Shown: positions 33,281 through 42,327 of the stretch, one piece after another
Layout of the letters: each line of letters opens with the position of its first letter
Position numbering within the stretch: position 1 is the first letter of the stretch
Source: Gammaproteobacteria bacterium
Lineage (GTDB): Bacteria; Gemmatimonadota; Gemmatimonadetes; Longimicrobiales; Gaopeijiaceae
DNA length: 64,000 bases
Assembly: GCA_028819075.1 (NCBI GenBank)
Contig: JAPPMM010000018.1
Coordinates: 62,001-126,000 of the forward strand
Direction: 5' to 3'
Position numbers and translations under genes: made by a program
The notes under the pieces: generated by a model
The model's database searches: none
What the model was told of the DNA's origin: nothing
Seen by the model: only the letters and a program-made list of their open reading frames with translations

Positions 33281-35776
33281 ATGGCCCCGACCACCACACC
33301 CTCCCGCCCCATGTCCACGGCCCGGCGATCCCACGGCAGAGCACGGAGACTGCTGCCGGCCACGCTCGTGGCGGCCTGCGCCGCCGGGTTCCTGGCCTCG
33401 GCCGCGCACGAAGTCTCCGCCCAGGAGGGATATCGCATGCCTCCCCAGGAGATCGTTCGCATCCTCGACGCGCCTCCGCCCCCGTTCGTGAACGTCAGCC
33501 CGGACGGGGAGTGGATCGTGCTCACCGGCCGCCGCAGCATGCCCTCGATCGAGGACATGGCGCAGCCCATGCTTCGTCTGGGTGGCCGGCGCATCAATCC
33601 GGCGACCACCGGCGTCTTCGGACCCTCGACGGGACGCGATCCGGGACTGACCACCACCCTCTCGGTGATGAATGTCGCCGATGGTTCCCAGCGATCCGTC
33701 GACGCGCCGGAGGGCGGTTGGGGCGTGCCGCGCTTCGCTCCCGCAGGTGACCGGTTCGCGATCACGCGCACCGTGAGCGACGGGATCGAACTCTGGACCG
33801 GAAGCGTCTCGGAGGCCAGTGCCCGGAGGCTCACCGGGGAGCAGCTGAACGGGGTGCGCGGAGAGCCCTGCCAGTGGATGCCGGGCGGGGACGAGCTGCT
33901 ATGCACCCTGGTGCCCTCGGGACGCGGGCCCTCGCCCATGGCGCCCCCGGTCCCCGGCGGCCCGGTCATCCAGGAAGCCGAAGGCAGGACCGCCCCGGTA
34001 CGCACCTACCAGGACCTCATCGAAGACTCCCACGGCGCAGCGCTGTACGAGTACTTCGCCACCTCCCAGCCCGCCATCGTGGATGCGGACGACGGGACGG
34101 TGCGCACGCTGGGGGAACCCGGCATCTGGAATCTCAGCCGTTCGCCCAGCGGCGCGTACATCCTCGCGGAGAGGACGGTGCGCCCCTTCTCCTACCTGGT
34201 GCCGGATTCGCGCTTCCCGAAGGAGCTGGAGATCTGGAGCCGGGACGGCGGCGTGGTGGCCGAAGTCGCGGCGCTCCCGCTCGCGGACCGAGCGCCCATC
34301 GGAGGCGTGGAGGAGGGTCCGCGCGGACACCGCTGGATGCCCGGGGAGGACCACACCCTGATGTGGGTCGAGGCGCTGGACGGGGGCGATCCCTGGACGG
34401 AGGCCGAGCACCGCGACCAGGTGATGCGGCTGGCTGCACCGTTCGACGGCGATGCCGCGGAGGTGGCGCGCACGGCCCTCCGCTACGCGGGACTCTCGCG
34501 GGGGGAGGATGGTCTGGCGCTGCTGACCGAGTCCTGGCGCCGGTCCAACATGATCCGCACCTGGCGGATCGACGTGGACGGCGGCGCCGAGCCCAGGCTG
34601 ATCTGGGAGCGCAACTCGCAGGACCGCTACGGCGACCCCGGGACCCCGGTGACGCGGCGCGCGGAGAACGGCGAGTCGCTCATCGTGCAGGACGGCGACT
34701 GGATCTTCCTGACGGGCGCGGGCGCCTCGGATGCCGGCGACCATCCCTTCCTCGACCGCATGAATCTCGCCACCGGCGAGAGCGAACGCCTCTTCCAGGC
34801 CTCCCCGGGCAGCTACGAGTCCGTGGTCGCCATGCTCGACGACGACGGCCGCCGCGTCCTCACCCAGTATGAGACGCCTCTAGAGCCGCCCAACTATTTC
34901 GTGCGCGACACCCGTTCCGAGGACCGCAGGCAGCTGACCCGGTTCGAGAATCCCCATCCCGAACTCTCCGACGTGACGCGCCAGTTCGTCACCTACGAGC
35001 GCGAGGACGGGGTGCAGCTCTCAGGGACGCTCTACCTGCCCGCCGACTACGAGGAGGGAACGCGGCTGCCCACTATCGTGTGGGCCTATCCGCGCGAATA
35101 CTCCAACCCCGACGTGGCCGGCCAGGTGCGCGGCTCGCCCAGCCGCTTCACGCGCGTGGGCGGCGCCTCACACCTCTTCTTCCTCACGCAGGGGTACGCC
35201 GTCTTCGACGGACCCACCATGCCGATCATCGGCGAGGAGACGCCCAACGACACGTATGTGGATCAGCTCGTAAGCTCCGCGGCGGCGGCTGTGGACAAGG
35301 TGGTGGAAATGGGCGTCACCGACCGCGGCCGGGTCGGCGTCGGCGGCCACAGCTACGGCGCCTTCATGACCGCCAACCTGCTCGCCCACTCCGACCTGTT
35401 CCAGGCCGGCATCGCGCGCAGCGGCGCCTACAACCGCACCCTGACGCCCTTCGGCTTCCAGAACGAGCGCCGCACCTTCTGGGAGGCGGGCGACGTCTAC
35501 TTCGCGATGTCGCCGTTCATGCACGCCGACGACATCAACGAGCCGATGATCCTCATACACGGGGAGGCCGACAACAACTCGGGGACCTTCCCGGTGCAGT
35601 CGCGGCGCATGTTCCACGCGATGAAGGGCAACGGGGGCACGGCCCGGCTGGTGATGTTGCCCCACGAAAGCCACGGCTACCGGGGGCGTGAGTCGGTGAT
35701 GCACGCGCTGGCCGAAATGGTGGAGTGGATGGACACGTACGTGAAGAACGCGGGCGTGCCGGTGATGGACCGGTAG
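33281..35776 (+). CDS. Secreted S9-family peptidase (glutamyl-endopeptidase-like subgroup)
   Basis: Encodes 831 residues. Start set at the ATG after GGAGAG; the N-terminus is Arg-rich (RRSHGRARRLL) before an export helix ending HEVSAQ. The propeller is recognisable at PFVNVSPDGEWIVLTGRRSM and NLSRSPSGAYILAERT. The catalytic domain has LPTIVWAYPREY, nucleophile Ser in GGHSYGAFMTANLL, Asp in ILIHGEADNNSG and His in LPHESHGYRG. Length and these motifs fit the S9C/S9D group found in this part of bacterial diversity. It is the divergent partner of the S9 gene on the other strand; both would act outside the cytoplasm on peptides. Confidence 0.92.
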   Translation: MAPTTTPSRPMSTARRSHGRARRLLPATLVAACAAGFLASAAHEVSAQEGYRMPPQEIVRILDAPPPPFVNVSPDGEWIVLTGRRSMPSIEDMAQPMLRLGGRRINPATTGVFGPSTGRDPGLTTTLSVMNVADGSQRSVDAPEGGWGVPRFAPAGDRFAITRTVSDGIELWTGSVSEASARRLTGEQLNGVRGEPCQWMPGGDELLCTLVPSGRGPSPMAPPVPGGPVIQEAEGRTAPVRTYQDLIEDSHGAALYEYFATSQPAIVDADDGTVRTLGEPGIWNLSRSPSGAYILAERTVRPFSYLVPDSRFPKELEIWSRDGGVVAEVAALPLADRAPIGGVEEGPRGHRWMPGEDHTLMWVEALDGGDPWTEAEHRDQVMRLAAPFDGDAAEVARTALRYAGLSRGEDGLALLTESWRRSNMIRTWRIDVDGGAEPRLIWERNSQDRYGDPGTPVTRRAENGESLIVQDGDWIFLTGAGASDAGDHPFLDRMNLATGESERLFQASPGSYESVVAMLDDDGRRVLTQYETPLEPPNYFVRDTRSEDRRQLTRFENPHPELSDVTRQFVTYEREDGVQLSGTLYLPADYEEGTRLPTIVWAYPREYSNPDVAGQVRGSPSRFTRVGGASHLFFLTQGYAVFDGPTMPIIGEETPNDTYVDQLVSSAAAAVDKVVEMGVTDRGRVGVGGHSYGAFMTANLLAHSDLFQAGIARSGAYNRTLTPFGFQNERRTFWEAGDVYFAMSPFMHADDINEPMILIHGEADNNSGTFPVQSRRMFHAMKGNGGTARLVMLPHESHGYRGRESVMHALAEMVEWMDTYVKNAGVPVMDR

Positions 35777-35819
35777 GGGTGAGCGAGCCGCTGGAGGCGG
35801 TTGAGCGGTGACCTGACCC

Positions 35820-36911
35820 ATGCCCGTCCGCGCAGCCGTCATGACAGGCCCGCACGAGCCTATGGTCGTGCAGACCCTGGAGGACCCGGACCTGGAACCC
35901 GGCGCCGTCCTCCTGGAGACCATCGCCAGCGAAGTCTGCGGCACCGACGTCCACCTGTGGCACGGTCGGCTGGCCGGGGTGCCCTACCCGATCATCCCCG
36001 GCCACGTGAGCGTGGGCAGGGTGGCGGAGGCGCGCGGGGTGGAGCGAGACGCGGTCGGGCGGCCGCTGGCGCCCGGCGACGTGGTGACCTTCCTGGACGT
36101 GCACGAAACCTGCTACCGCTGCTACCACTGCCTGGTGGCGCGCCAGCCCAACCGGTGTCCGGCGCGCAAGGTGTACGGCATCACCTACACCCTCGCGGAA
36201 GGGCTGCTGGGGGGCTGGGCGGAGCGCATCTGCCTGAAGCCGGGAGTGCGCATTCTCCGGCTGCCGGACAACCTGGACGCGGACGACGTGATCGGGGGTG
36301 GGTGCGGGCTCTTCACCGGCTTCGCGGCGGTGGATCGCGCCGATCTGCGCATGGGGGATGTGGTGGTGGTGCAGGGGGCCGGTCCGGTGGGACTGGCCGC
36401 CGCCGCCTTCGCCGGTCTGTCGGGCGCGGCCGAGGTCGTGCTCATCGGCGATCCGGATGCCCGCCTGGCGCTCGGGGCACGCATGGGAGCGGGAGTGGGG
36501 CTCTCGCTGTCGGGCACCACGCCGGAGGAGCGCCTCGACGCGGTCATGGCGTGCACCGGAGGGCGCGGGGCCGACCTGGTCATCGAGGCGAGCGGCAACC
36601 CGGCCGCCATCCCCGAGGGATTCGCGCTCGTCCGCGACGGGGGCCGCTATGTCGTGGCAGGACACTACACCGACGCCGGGCCCGTAGAGATCAATCCGCA
36701 CACCGACATCAACCGCGGGCACGTGGACGTGCGGGGCCAGTGGGGGACCGACTTCCATCATCTGGTACGCGCCCTCCGGCTGCTTTCCCGGCACCGCGAA
36801 CGCCTGCCATTCGCCGAGGTGATCGGGGCGCGCTATCCGCTCGAAAGCACGCAGCAGGCGCTCGAGGATGTGGCCGCGCTGCGGGTCACGAAGGCGCTTG
36901 TGGTGCCCTGA
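35820..36911 (+). CDS. Zinc-dependent alcohol dehydrogenase-family (MDR) protein
   Basis: Encodes 363 residues of medium-chain dehydrogenase type. The catalytic zinc site is indicated by EVCGTDVHLWHG and IPGHVSVG, where the usual GHE has become GHV. The structural zinc loop is complete (ETCYRCYHCLVARQPNRC, C-x2-C-x2-C-x7-C). The NAD(P)-binding fold has GAGPVGLAAAAFAG and LIGDPDAR. Hydrophilic differences near HTDINRGHVDVRGQWGTDF suggest a polyol or threonine-dehydrogenase-like substrate rather than ethanol. The ATG overlaps no neighbour; it follows the S9 gene by 43 bases and converges with the DtxR-family gene. Confidence 0.9.
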   Translation: MPVRAAVMTGPHEPMVVQTLEDPDLEPGAVLLETIASEVCGTDVHLWHGRLAGVPYPIIPGHVSVGRVAEARGVERDAVGRPLAPGDVVTFLDVHETCYRCYHCLVARQPNRCPARKVYGITYTLAEGLLGGWAERICLKPGVRILRLPDNLDADDVIGGGCGLFTGFAAVDRADLRMGDVVVVQGAGPVGLAAAAFAGLSGAAEVVLIGDPDARLALGARMGAGVGLSLSGTTPEERLDAVMACTGGRGADLVIEASGNPAAIPEGFALVRDGGRYVVAGHYTDAGPVEINPHTDINRGHVDVRGQWGTDFHHLVRALRLLSRHRERLPFAEVIGARYPLESTQQALEDVAALRVTKALVVP

Positions 36912-36923
36912 CGGCCTCGGACG

Positions 36924-37640
36924 TCAGAGGGACCGCGCGGAGTCGTCGGCGGGCTGTGCGGCCGGCTCCAGGTCGATGAAGATGCAGCGCGCCAGGTCGA
37001 AGCCGATCGCCTGGCTGTCGCCGTCGGGTCCGCCCAGGCGCACCGTCACGGGTCCGTTGAACGGAGCCCTCTCCTCCACCGCCAGGATCACCCCCGGCAG
37101 GAGCCCCCTGGCCTCCAGATAGCGCAGTCTCTCCGGCTCGTCGTCGCGCACCGCGCGGATCCGGATCGGGCCGGTGGCGTCGGAATCCGCCAGCGTCGGA
37201 TAGCTGGTCGAATCGATCTCGCCTCCCGGCGTCGGAATGGGCGCGCCGTGGGGATCGTGGCGCGGGTTCTTGAGCGCGTCGGCCATGCGCTCGATGAGCT
37301 GATCGGAGGCGGCGTGCTCGAGCCGCTCGGCTTCGTCGTGCACATCCTCCCAGGAATAGCCGAGGCGCACGCTGAGGTAGGTCTCGATGATGCGATGGCG
37401 ACGAACGATGCGGAGCGCTTCCCGGCGGCCGCTGGGCGTGAGGCCGACGCCGCGGTAGGGCTCGTGCTCCACGACGCCCAGGTCGGCCAGGCGCTTCACC
37501 ATTCCGCTCACCGACGCGGGCTGTACGCCCAGGGTGCTGGCGATATCGCTGGTGGTGGCGGTATCGTCGTGCTCCGTGAGGGCGAAGATCGCCTTCAGGT
37601 AATCCTCGATCGAAGGCGAGAATCGGGACGTTTGAGCCAT
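36924..37640 (-). CDS. DtxR/MntR-family metal-dependent transcriptional repressor
   Basis: Encodes 238 residues. N-terminal winged helix (SIEDYLKAIFALTEHDDTAT, TLGVQPASVSGMVKRLADLG, VGLTPSGRREALRIVRRHRI). Dimerisation and metal-binding domain with VHDEAERLEHAASDQLIERM and DPHGAPIPTPGG. C-terminal FeoA/SH3-like domain (RYLEARGLLPGVILAVEE). The protein uses Fe2+ or Mn2+ to bind operators of metal-uptake genes. A DtxR-like half-site lies just upstream of its own start. It is divergent from an outer-membrane protein gene, which is a candidate target. Confidence 0.93.
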   Translation of the reverse strand: MAQTSRFSPSIEDYLKAIFALTEHDDTATTSDIASTLGVQPASVSGMVKRLADLGVVEHEPYRGVGLTPSGRREALRIVRRHRIIETYLSVRLGYSWEDVHDEAERLEHAASDQLIERMADALKNPRHDPHGAPIPTPGGEIDSTSYPTLADSDATGPIRIRAVRDDEPERLRYLEARGLLPGVILAVEERAPFNGPVTVRLGGPDGDSQAIGFDLARCIFIDLEPAAQPADDSARSL

Positions 37641-37646
37641 CGCGGG

Positions 37647-37680
37647 TTGTTGTTGCGTGGGCGGGGCTACAATCTAACCT
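37647..37680 (+). promoter_or_regulatory. Candidate promoter with DtxR-like half-site
   Basis: Between the divergent DtxR-family and barrel genes lies TTGTTG, then TACAAT (37668-37673) at a short 15-base spacing, immediately followed by CTAACCT (37674-37680). CTAACCT is one half of the DtxR/IdeR consensus palindrome; the other arm is poor (4 of 7). Suggestive only. Confidence 0.35.
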
Positions 37681-37781
37681 GTCCTTTCCCGCGCTGCCGG
37701 AGCACCTCGCGCCCTCCCGGTCGAGGCCGGCCGCGGGGGGACGACCCCAAACCAACCCGACCAACCCGGAGCGATGCGCAC

Positions 37782-38429
37782 ATGAGAATCGGACACGGAT
37801 CGAGGGCAACTGCGCTGGTGCTGCTTGCGGGATGCCTCTCCACCGCGCTGGCGCCGCCGGGCGCGAGGGCCCAGGGAGGCTACCTGATCTTCCAGGCCGG
37901 ATACTACGTGCCCACCCAGGATCTGGGCCTTCTGGCAGATGCCGGCTTCGGGCAGGCGGTCGAGTTCGGCGAGCGCGAACGGAGCTTCGCCTACTCCCTC
38001 GGGCTGGAACTCGCCGTTTCCGGGCCCATCTCGGGGCGCGCGACGCTGGCGTACGCGACGAGCGCGGACCTCGCCGTCTCGGCCGGCATGTGTCCGGAGT
38101 GCGAGGCTCGCAACAACCTCCTCAACGCCACTGCCGCCCTCGTCTTCCGCCCGCTTCCCAGCGGCGTTCCCGTTCAACCGTACCTGCTGGGTGGCGGTGG
38201 CGTGAAGCACTACGACCTGGAGTCGCTGGACGCGCTGCACCGGTCGCCCCTGCACGATCAGACCCGGAGGACCATGCTGCTCGGCGCGGGCATCGAGGTG
38301 AGGATGGGTCCGCTGCGCATCGTCACCGAACTCTCCGACTACATCAGCCCGATCTTCGCCGACAACGACGTGGAGACCACGCAGCACGATCTGTTCTGGA
38401 CGGCGGGGCTCATGCTGGGGAGTGGCTGA
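37782..38429 (+). CDS. Outer-membrane beta-barrel protein, small
   Basis: Encodes 215 residues with a signal peptide ending GARAQG. The mature part has alternating strands with aromatic girdles typical of 8-10-stranded barrels (GGYLIFQAGYYVPTQDL, FAYSLGLELAVSGPISGR, VQPYLLGGGGVKHYDL, MLLGAGIEVRMGPLRIVTEL, LFWTAGLMLGSG). Two Cys (MCPECEAR) may form a loop disulfide. It could be an adhesin or OmpA/OmpW-type porin; no ligand can be named. It lies divergent from a metal-responsive repressor. Confidence 0.75.
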   Translation: MRIGHGSRATALVLLAGCLSTALAPPGARAQGGYLIFQAGYYVPTQDLGLLADAGFGQAVEFGERERSFAYSLGLELAVSGPISGRATLAYATSADLAVSAGMCPECEARNNLLNATAALVFRPLPSGVPVQPYLLGGGGVKHYDLESLDALHRSPLHDQTRRTMLLGAGIEVRMGPLRIVTELSDYISPIFADNDVETTQHDLFWTAGLMLGSG

Positions 38430-38488
38430 AGCGGCGCCGAGCTTGGCGGAAAGGGCGAGGAAACATATCTTTCTCATTCTGTGCCGTT

Positions 38489-38767
38489 GTGTTTGGCACG
38501 GTGTTTCGATCCGTCGATTTCGAGGTCTTGGACGAGTTGGAGGTGAGCGTGCCTGAATCCGCGCCCCATGAGAAGGTGATCGATTCCGTAGCTGTGGACG
38601 CCAAGCGCATCCTGCTGCGGTATGGGACGCCCATCGCAATCCTGGATCGCGTCTCGGAAGTAGACCGGATCGCGCTCGCCCGCCAGGTCAGCCGCACGCG
38701 TCTGCCTGACCGCGAGCCGCGGCTGAGAGCGCTGCTGGAAGAGCACGGGTACCTCCAGGTGGACTGA
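38489..38767 (+). CDS. Possible small hypothetical protein
   Basis: An open frame of 92 residues from GTG (38501 is an alternative), containing VLDELEVSVPESAPHEKVID and RILLRYGTPIAILDRVSEVD, a charged helical composition. No ATG and no good ribosome site is seen, and overall GC is lower than in its neighbours. The opposite-strand frames across it look like shadows. It may be a remnant of a transferred gene. Confidence 0.35.
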   Translation: MFGTVFRSVDFEVLDELEVSVPESAPHEKVIDSVAVDAKRILLRYGTPIAILDRVSEVDRIALARQVSRTRLPDREPRLRALLEEHGYLQVD

Positions 38768-38835
38768 CATCCGGGGACGCGGGACCTGCGGATCGAATGG
38801 AGTCCGCGCCGCGTCTGCGTGGGACGGGAGGTTTC

Positions 38836-40542
38836 ATGAGGGCATCGCACTCCTCTCGCTGTCTTGCCCTTTCACTGGTTCTGCTGTGGGGATGTGGCGG
38901 GACTGCGCCGACGCGCGTCGAGCCCACCACCGACCAGGTGGCGCAGTCGAGCCGGGGAATGGTGGTCGCGGCCCAGCCGCTTGCGACCGCCGCGGGCGTC
39001 GAAATGCTCGAGCGGGGCGGCAACGCGGCCGATGCGGCGGTGGCCGCGGCATTTGCGGTATCGGTGGTGGAGCCGAGCATGAACTCGATCGGCGGGCGCA
39101 CCCAGATACTGGTGCGAACCGCGGAAGGGACCTTTCACGGCATCGACGCCACCACCCAGGCCCCGGACACCTACGATCCCGACACGGCCCCTCAGGCCGG
39201 TTACGGGTATCCCACCGTGGGATTGCCGGGGGCCGTCGCGGGGCTCACCCGCCTCCTCGACGAGCACGGCACGCTTCCGCTGGCCACCGTAATGGAGCCG
39301 GCCATTCGGTACGCCTCCGAAGGCTTCGTGCTCCTGCCCGGTGAAGCCGCCCGCCAGGCATCGACTTCAGAGCAACTGCGGGAATCCGAGGGCGCGACCC
39401 TGTACTACATCGAGCCGGACGGATCGCCGTACGACGCGGGCGACCATTTCGTGCAGAGCGATCTGGCGATGGTGCTGCGCCGCATCGCTTCCGGAGGCGC
39501 CGACGCCTTCTACCGGGGCGAGATCGCGAGGGCCATGGCCGACGACATCGTGGGCGCGGGCGGGCACGTCACGGCCGGCGCGCTCGCCGGCTACCGCGCC
39601 GAGGATTCCCGCGTGGTGCGGGGCAGCTACCGCGGCCACGAGCTGGTGGGCACGTTCACCCCGGCTGCCGGGGCAATGACCATCGGCATCCTTCAGATCA
39701 TCGAGAACTTCGACATGGCGGGGGCCGACGAGACGACGTGGGCCCTGGTGGTGGGGCAGGCGCTTGCGCTCGGCTTCGAGGCGGCGCGCACCCACCGCGG
39801 ACCCGACGCGTGGCAGCTGCTCACGTCGCGGGAATGGGCGCGCGAGCAGGCCGAACGCGTCCATCTGCCGGTGGCGGCGGCGGCCATGGGACCGGAGCCC
39901 GCAGCTGCGCCCCGGGCTTCCCCGGAGACCGGAGCTACCTATTTCGCAGGCCCGGACGACGACGGACACACCACGCACCTTTCGACCGCGGACGCCGACG
40001 GCATGGCGGTGTCGCTCACCCAGACCATCGGGCCGGCGATGGGCTCGAAGATCGCCACGCCGGGGCTGGGCTTCCTCTACGCGGCGACCCTGGGAGGGTA
40101 TCTGGGCCGCCTCGAGCCGGGCGAGCGGGCGCGCTCCAACATCGCCCCGTTCATGGTACTGGACGGCGACGATCCGATGCTGGTGCTGGGCGCTGCCGGG
40201 GGAGCACGCATCGTCTCGGCCGTCGTGCAGGCGGTATGCCGGGTCGTCGATCAGGGGCTCTCCCTTCCCGAGGCGCTGGCCGCCGCACGCCTTCATCCGA
40301 TGCAGGGATCGCTGAACTCACCGGGCTCCGAGAGCGGGTTCCAGATGGAGACGTCGCCGGATATCGGCTGGTCCCCGGAGGTCATCGCGGAGTTGCGTCA
40401 GCTCGGTTTCGCGGTGCAGGAGGTGCCACGCTCCGGCGCGTTCGGACGCATCCACGGGATGTCGTACGATGCCACCGCCTCCTCCTGGACGGGGGCCGCG
40501 GATCCGGACTGGGAGGGGAGCGCGGCGGCGCCTCGCAACTGA
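38836..40542 (+). CDS. Gamma-glutamyltransferase-family lipoprotein
   Basis: Encodes 568 residues from an ATG after GGGAGG, with a lipobox-like WGC near residue 19. GGT/Ntn-hydrolase motifs: GMVVAAQPLATAAGVEMLER, GGNAADAAVAAAFAVSVVEP, substrate-binding Arg in IGGRTQILV, and the autocatalytic Thr in DDDGHTTHLSTADADGMAVS where the chain splits into two subunits. The PTVGLPGAVAGLTRLLDEHG and NIAPFMVLDGDDPMLVLGAA stretches are family-typical. Such enzymes remove gamma-glutamyl groups from glutathione and peptides in the periplasm. The missing SGG of some GGTs in the MNSIGG region is conserved here as IGG. Confidence 0.92.
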   Translation: MRASHSSRCLALSLVLLWGCGGTAPTRVEPTTDQVAQSSRGMVVAAQPLATAAGVEMLERGGNAADAAVAAAFAVSVVEPSMNSIGGRTQILVRTAEGTFHGIDATTQAPDTYDPDTAPQAGYGYPTVGLPGAVAGLTRLLDEHGTLPLATVMEPAIRYASEGFVLLPGEAARQASTSEQLRESEGATLYYIEPDGSPYDAGDHFVQSDLAMVLRRIASGGADAFYRGEIARAMADDIVGAGGHVTAGALAGYRAEDSRVVRGSYRGHELVGTFTPAAGAMTIGILQIIENFDMAGADETTWALVVGQALALGFEAARTHRGPDAWQLLTSREWAREQAERVHLPVAAAAMGPEPAAAPRASPETGATYFAGPDDDGHTTHLSTADADGMAVSLTQTIGPAMGSKIATPGLGFLYAATLGGYLGRLEPGERARSNIAPFMVLDGDDPMLVLGAAGGARIVSAVVQAVCRVVDQGLSLPEALAAARLHPMQGSLNSPGSESGFQMETSPDIGWSPEVIAELRQLGFAVQEVPRSGAFGRIHGMSYDATASSWTGAADPDWEGSAAAPRN

Positions 40543-40662
40543 CCTGGGCTCGACTCACGGGACGCTCCCGGGGCAGCCGCTTGCGTTGGCGGGGGCCCCG
40601 CATGCCGTGGAAGTGCAACCGGCGGCGTCCGCAAACGCCGACCGCTGACAAGGAATCCGGAG

Positions 40663-42261
40663 ATGGGAACTGCTGTTGACGCCCCGCGCCGCCGTGTGCT
40701 GAGTCTTCTCTTCGTGCTGACCGCGAGCGCATGTTCGTCGGGCGACGCCCCCGAGTTCGACGTCATCCTGCGCGGCGGCATCCTGCAGGCCGTGGGCGAC
40801 GCCCCCGAGTTCGTCACGGATCTGGCAGTGCGAGGAGACCGGATCGCGGCGATGGGCGATCTCGCCGGCTACACTGCGCGCGACACCCTGGACATCGCCG
40901 GTCTCCACGTCTCCGCAGGCTTCATCGACGTTCATTCGCACGCGGGCTCGGGACTCGACACGGAAGACCGCAGCCACGCCGAGCCCCTGCTGGCGCAGGG
41001 CATCACGACGGTGGTGGTGAACCCCGATGGCGGAGGGCCGATGGACCTGGCCCTGCAACGGGCGGTGCTGCTCGAAGACGGGCTCGGGGTGAACGTGGCG
41101 CAGCTGGTGCCCCACGGATCGGTGCGCAGGGCGGTGCTGGGGATGGACGATCGGCTGCCGGGCCCCGACGAACTGCAGGAGATGAAGGCCCTGGTGCGGG
41201 AGGGCATGGAGGAAGGGGCGTTCGGCATGTCGTCTGGACCGTTCTACGCCCCCGGAAGCTACTCGGATACCGATGAGCTGACGGCCCTCGCCGAGGTCGT
41301 GGCCGAGTACGGTGGGGTCTACACCAGCCACATCCGCGACGAGTCGAACTACACCATCGGCCTGGTCGCGGCGGTGGAGGAAGTGATTACGGTGGCGCGC
41401 TCGGCGGGATTGCCGGGGGTGGTGACCCACATCAAGGCGCTCGGGCCGCCGGTGTGGGGCAAGTCGGCGGAGGTGATCGCCGCCATCGAGGCGGCCCGCG
41501 CGGAGGGGGTCGAGGTGTACGCGGACCAGTACCCGTACGAGGCCTCTTCAACGGGGCTTTCGGCGGCGCTTCTGCCGCGCTGGGCACAGGCAGGGGGAGG
41601 CGATTCACTCACGGCTCGCCTCGCCGATCCCGCCACGCGCGCACGCATCCGCGAAGAGATGGAAGCCAACCTCGCGCGCCGCGGAGGGGCGGACCGCCTC
41701 CAGTTCCGCCGCTTCCGCCCTGAGCCGTCGATCGAGGGCCGCACCCTGGAGGATGTCGCCATCGCCCGCTCTCTCCATCCTCTGGACGCGGCTCTGGAGC
41801 TGATCGGGGAGGGAGGAGCGTCGGTCGTTTCCTTCAACATGAGCGACGACGACATCGCCGCCTTCATGATCCAGCCCTGGACCATGACGGCCTCCGACGG
41901 GGCGCTGCCGGAGTGGCAGGTTGGCGTGCCGCATCCGCGCGCCTACGGCACCTTCCCGCGCAAGCTGCGCAGGTACGTGGTGGAGGACGGCACCGTAAGC
42001 CTGAAGGCGGCCATCCGCAGCATGACGTCCCTTCCCGCGGACGTCTTCGGTCTCCGAGGTCGAGGGAGGCTCGTCATGGGGGCGGTCGCGGACATCGTGG
42101 TCTTCGACCTGGAGGAGGTCCGCGATCTCGCCACCTACACGGACCCGCACCAATTGTCGCAGGGTATGGTGCACGTTTTCGTGAACGGCACGGCGGCGAT
42201 CCGTGACGGGGCCTTCACCGGCGAGCGTGCCGGGCGGGTGCTCCGGCGAGCGGATCGCTAG
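40663..42261 (+). CDS. N-acyl-D-amino-acid deacylase-like amidohydrolase
   Basis: Encodes 532 residues with a weak lipoprotein-type signal (LSLLFVLTASACSSG). Amidohydrolase-superfamily landmarks: FIDVHSHAGSGLD (HxH), TSHIRDES and VVTHIKALG as the next metal ligands, TASDGALPEWQ (final Asp), and a beta-sandwich covering both ends (FDVILRGGILQAVGD, VMGAVADIVVFDLEEV). The closest match by motif is the D-aminoacylase/dihydroorotase-like group that hydrolyses N-acyl-D-amino acids or dipeptides. It follows the gamma-glutamyltransferase gene on the same strand, so both likely serve amino-acid scavenging from peptides. Confidence 0.88.
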   Translation: MGTAVDAPRRRVLSLLFVLTASACSSGDAPEFDVILRGGILQAVGDAPEFVTDLAVRGDRIAAMGDLAGYTARDTLDIAGLHVSAGFIDVHSHAGSGLDTEDRSHAEPLLAQGITTVVVNPDGGGPMDLALQRAVLLEDGLGVNVAQLVPHGSVRRAVLGMDDRLPGPDELQEMKALVREGMEEGAFGMSSGPFYAPGSYSDTDELTALAEVVAEYGGVYTSHIRDESNYTIGLVAAVEEVITVARSAGLPGVVTHIKALGPPVWGKSAEVIAAIEAARAEGVEVYADQYPYEASSTGLSAALLPRWAQAGGGDSLTARLADPATRARIREEMEANLARRGGADRLQFRRFRPEPSIEGRTLEDVAIARSLHPLDAALELIGEGGASVVSFNMSDDDIAAFMIQPWTMTASDGALPEWQVGVPHPRAYGTFPRKLRRYVVEDGTVSLKAAIRSMTSLPADVFGLRGRGRLVMGAVADIVVFDLEEVRDLATYTDPHQLSQGMVHVFVNGTAAIRDGAFTGERAGRVLRRADR

Positions 42262-42327
42262 AAGGCTCGCCGGGCTTCGCGCGTTCGTCGCTACCAGACA
42301 TCAATCCGGCAAGAGCCGAACCCCGGC

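Noticed and set aside
38474-38770. Minus-strand frames opposite the small ORF at 38489-38767
   Set aside because: Neither has a ribosome site or recognisable pattern; the plus-strand frame has the more protein-like composition, though it too is uncertain.
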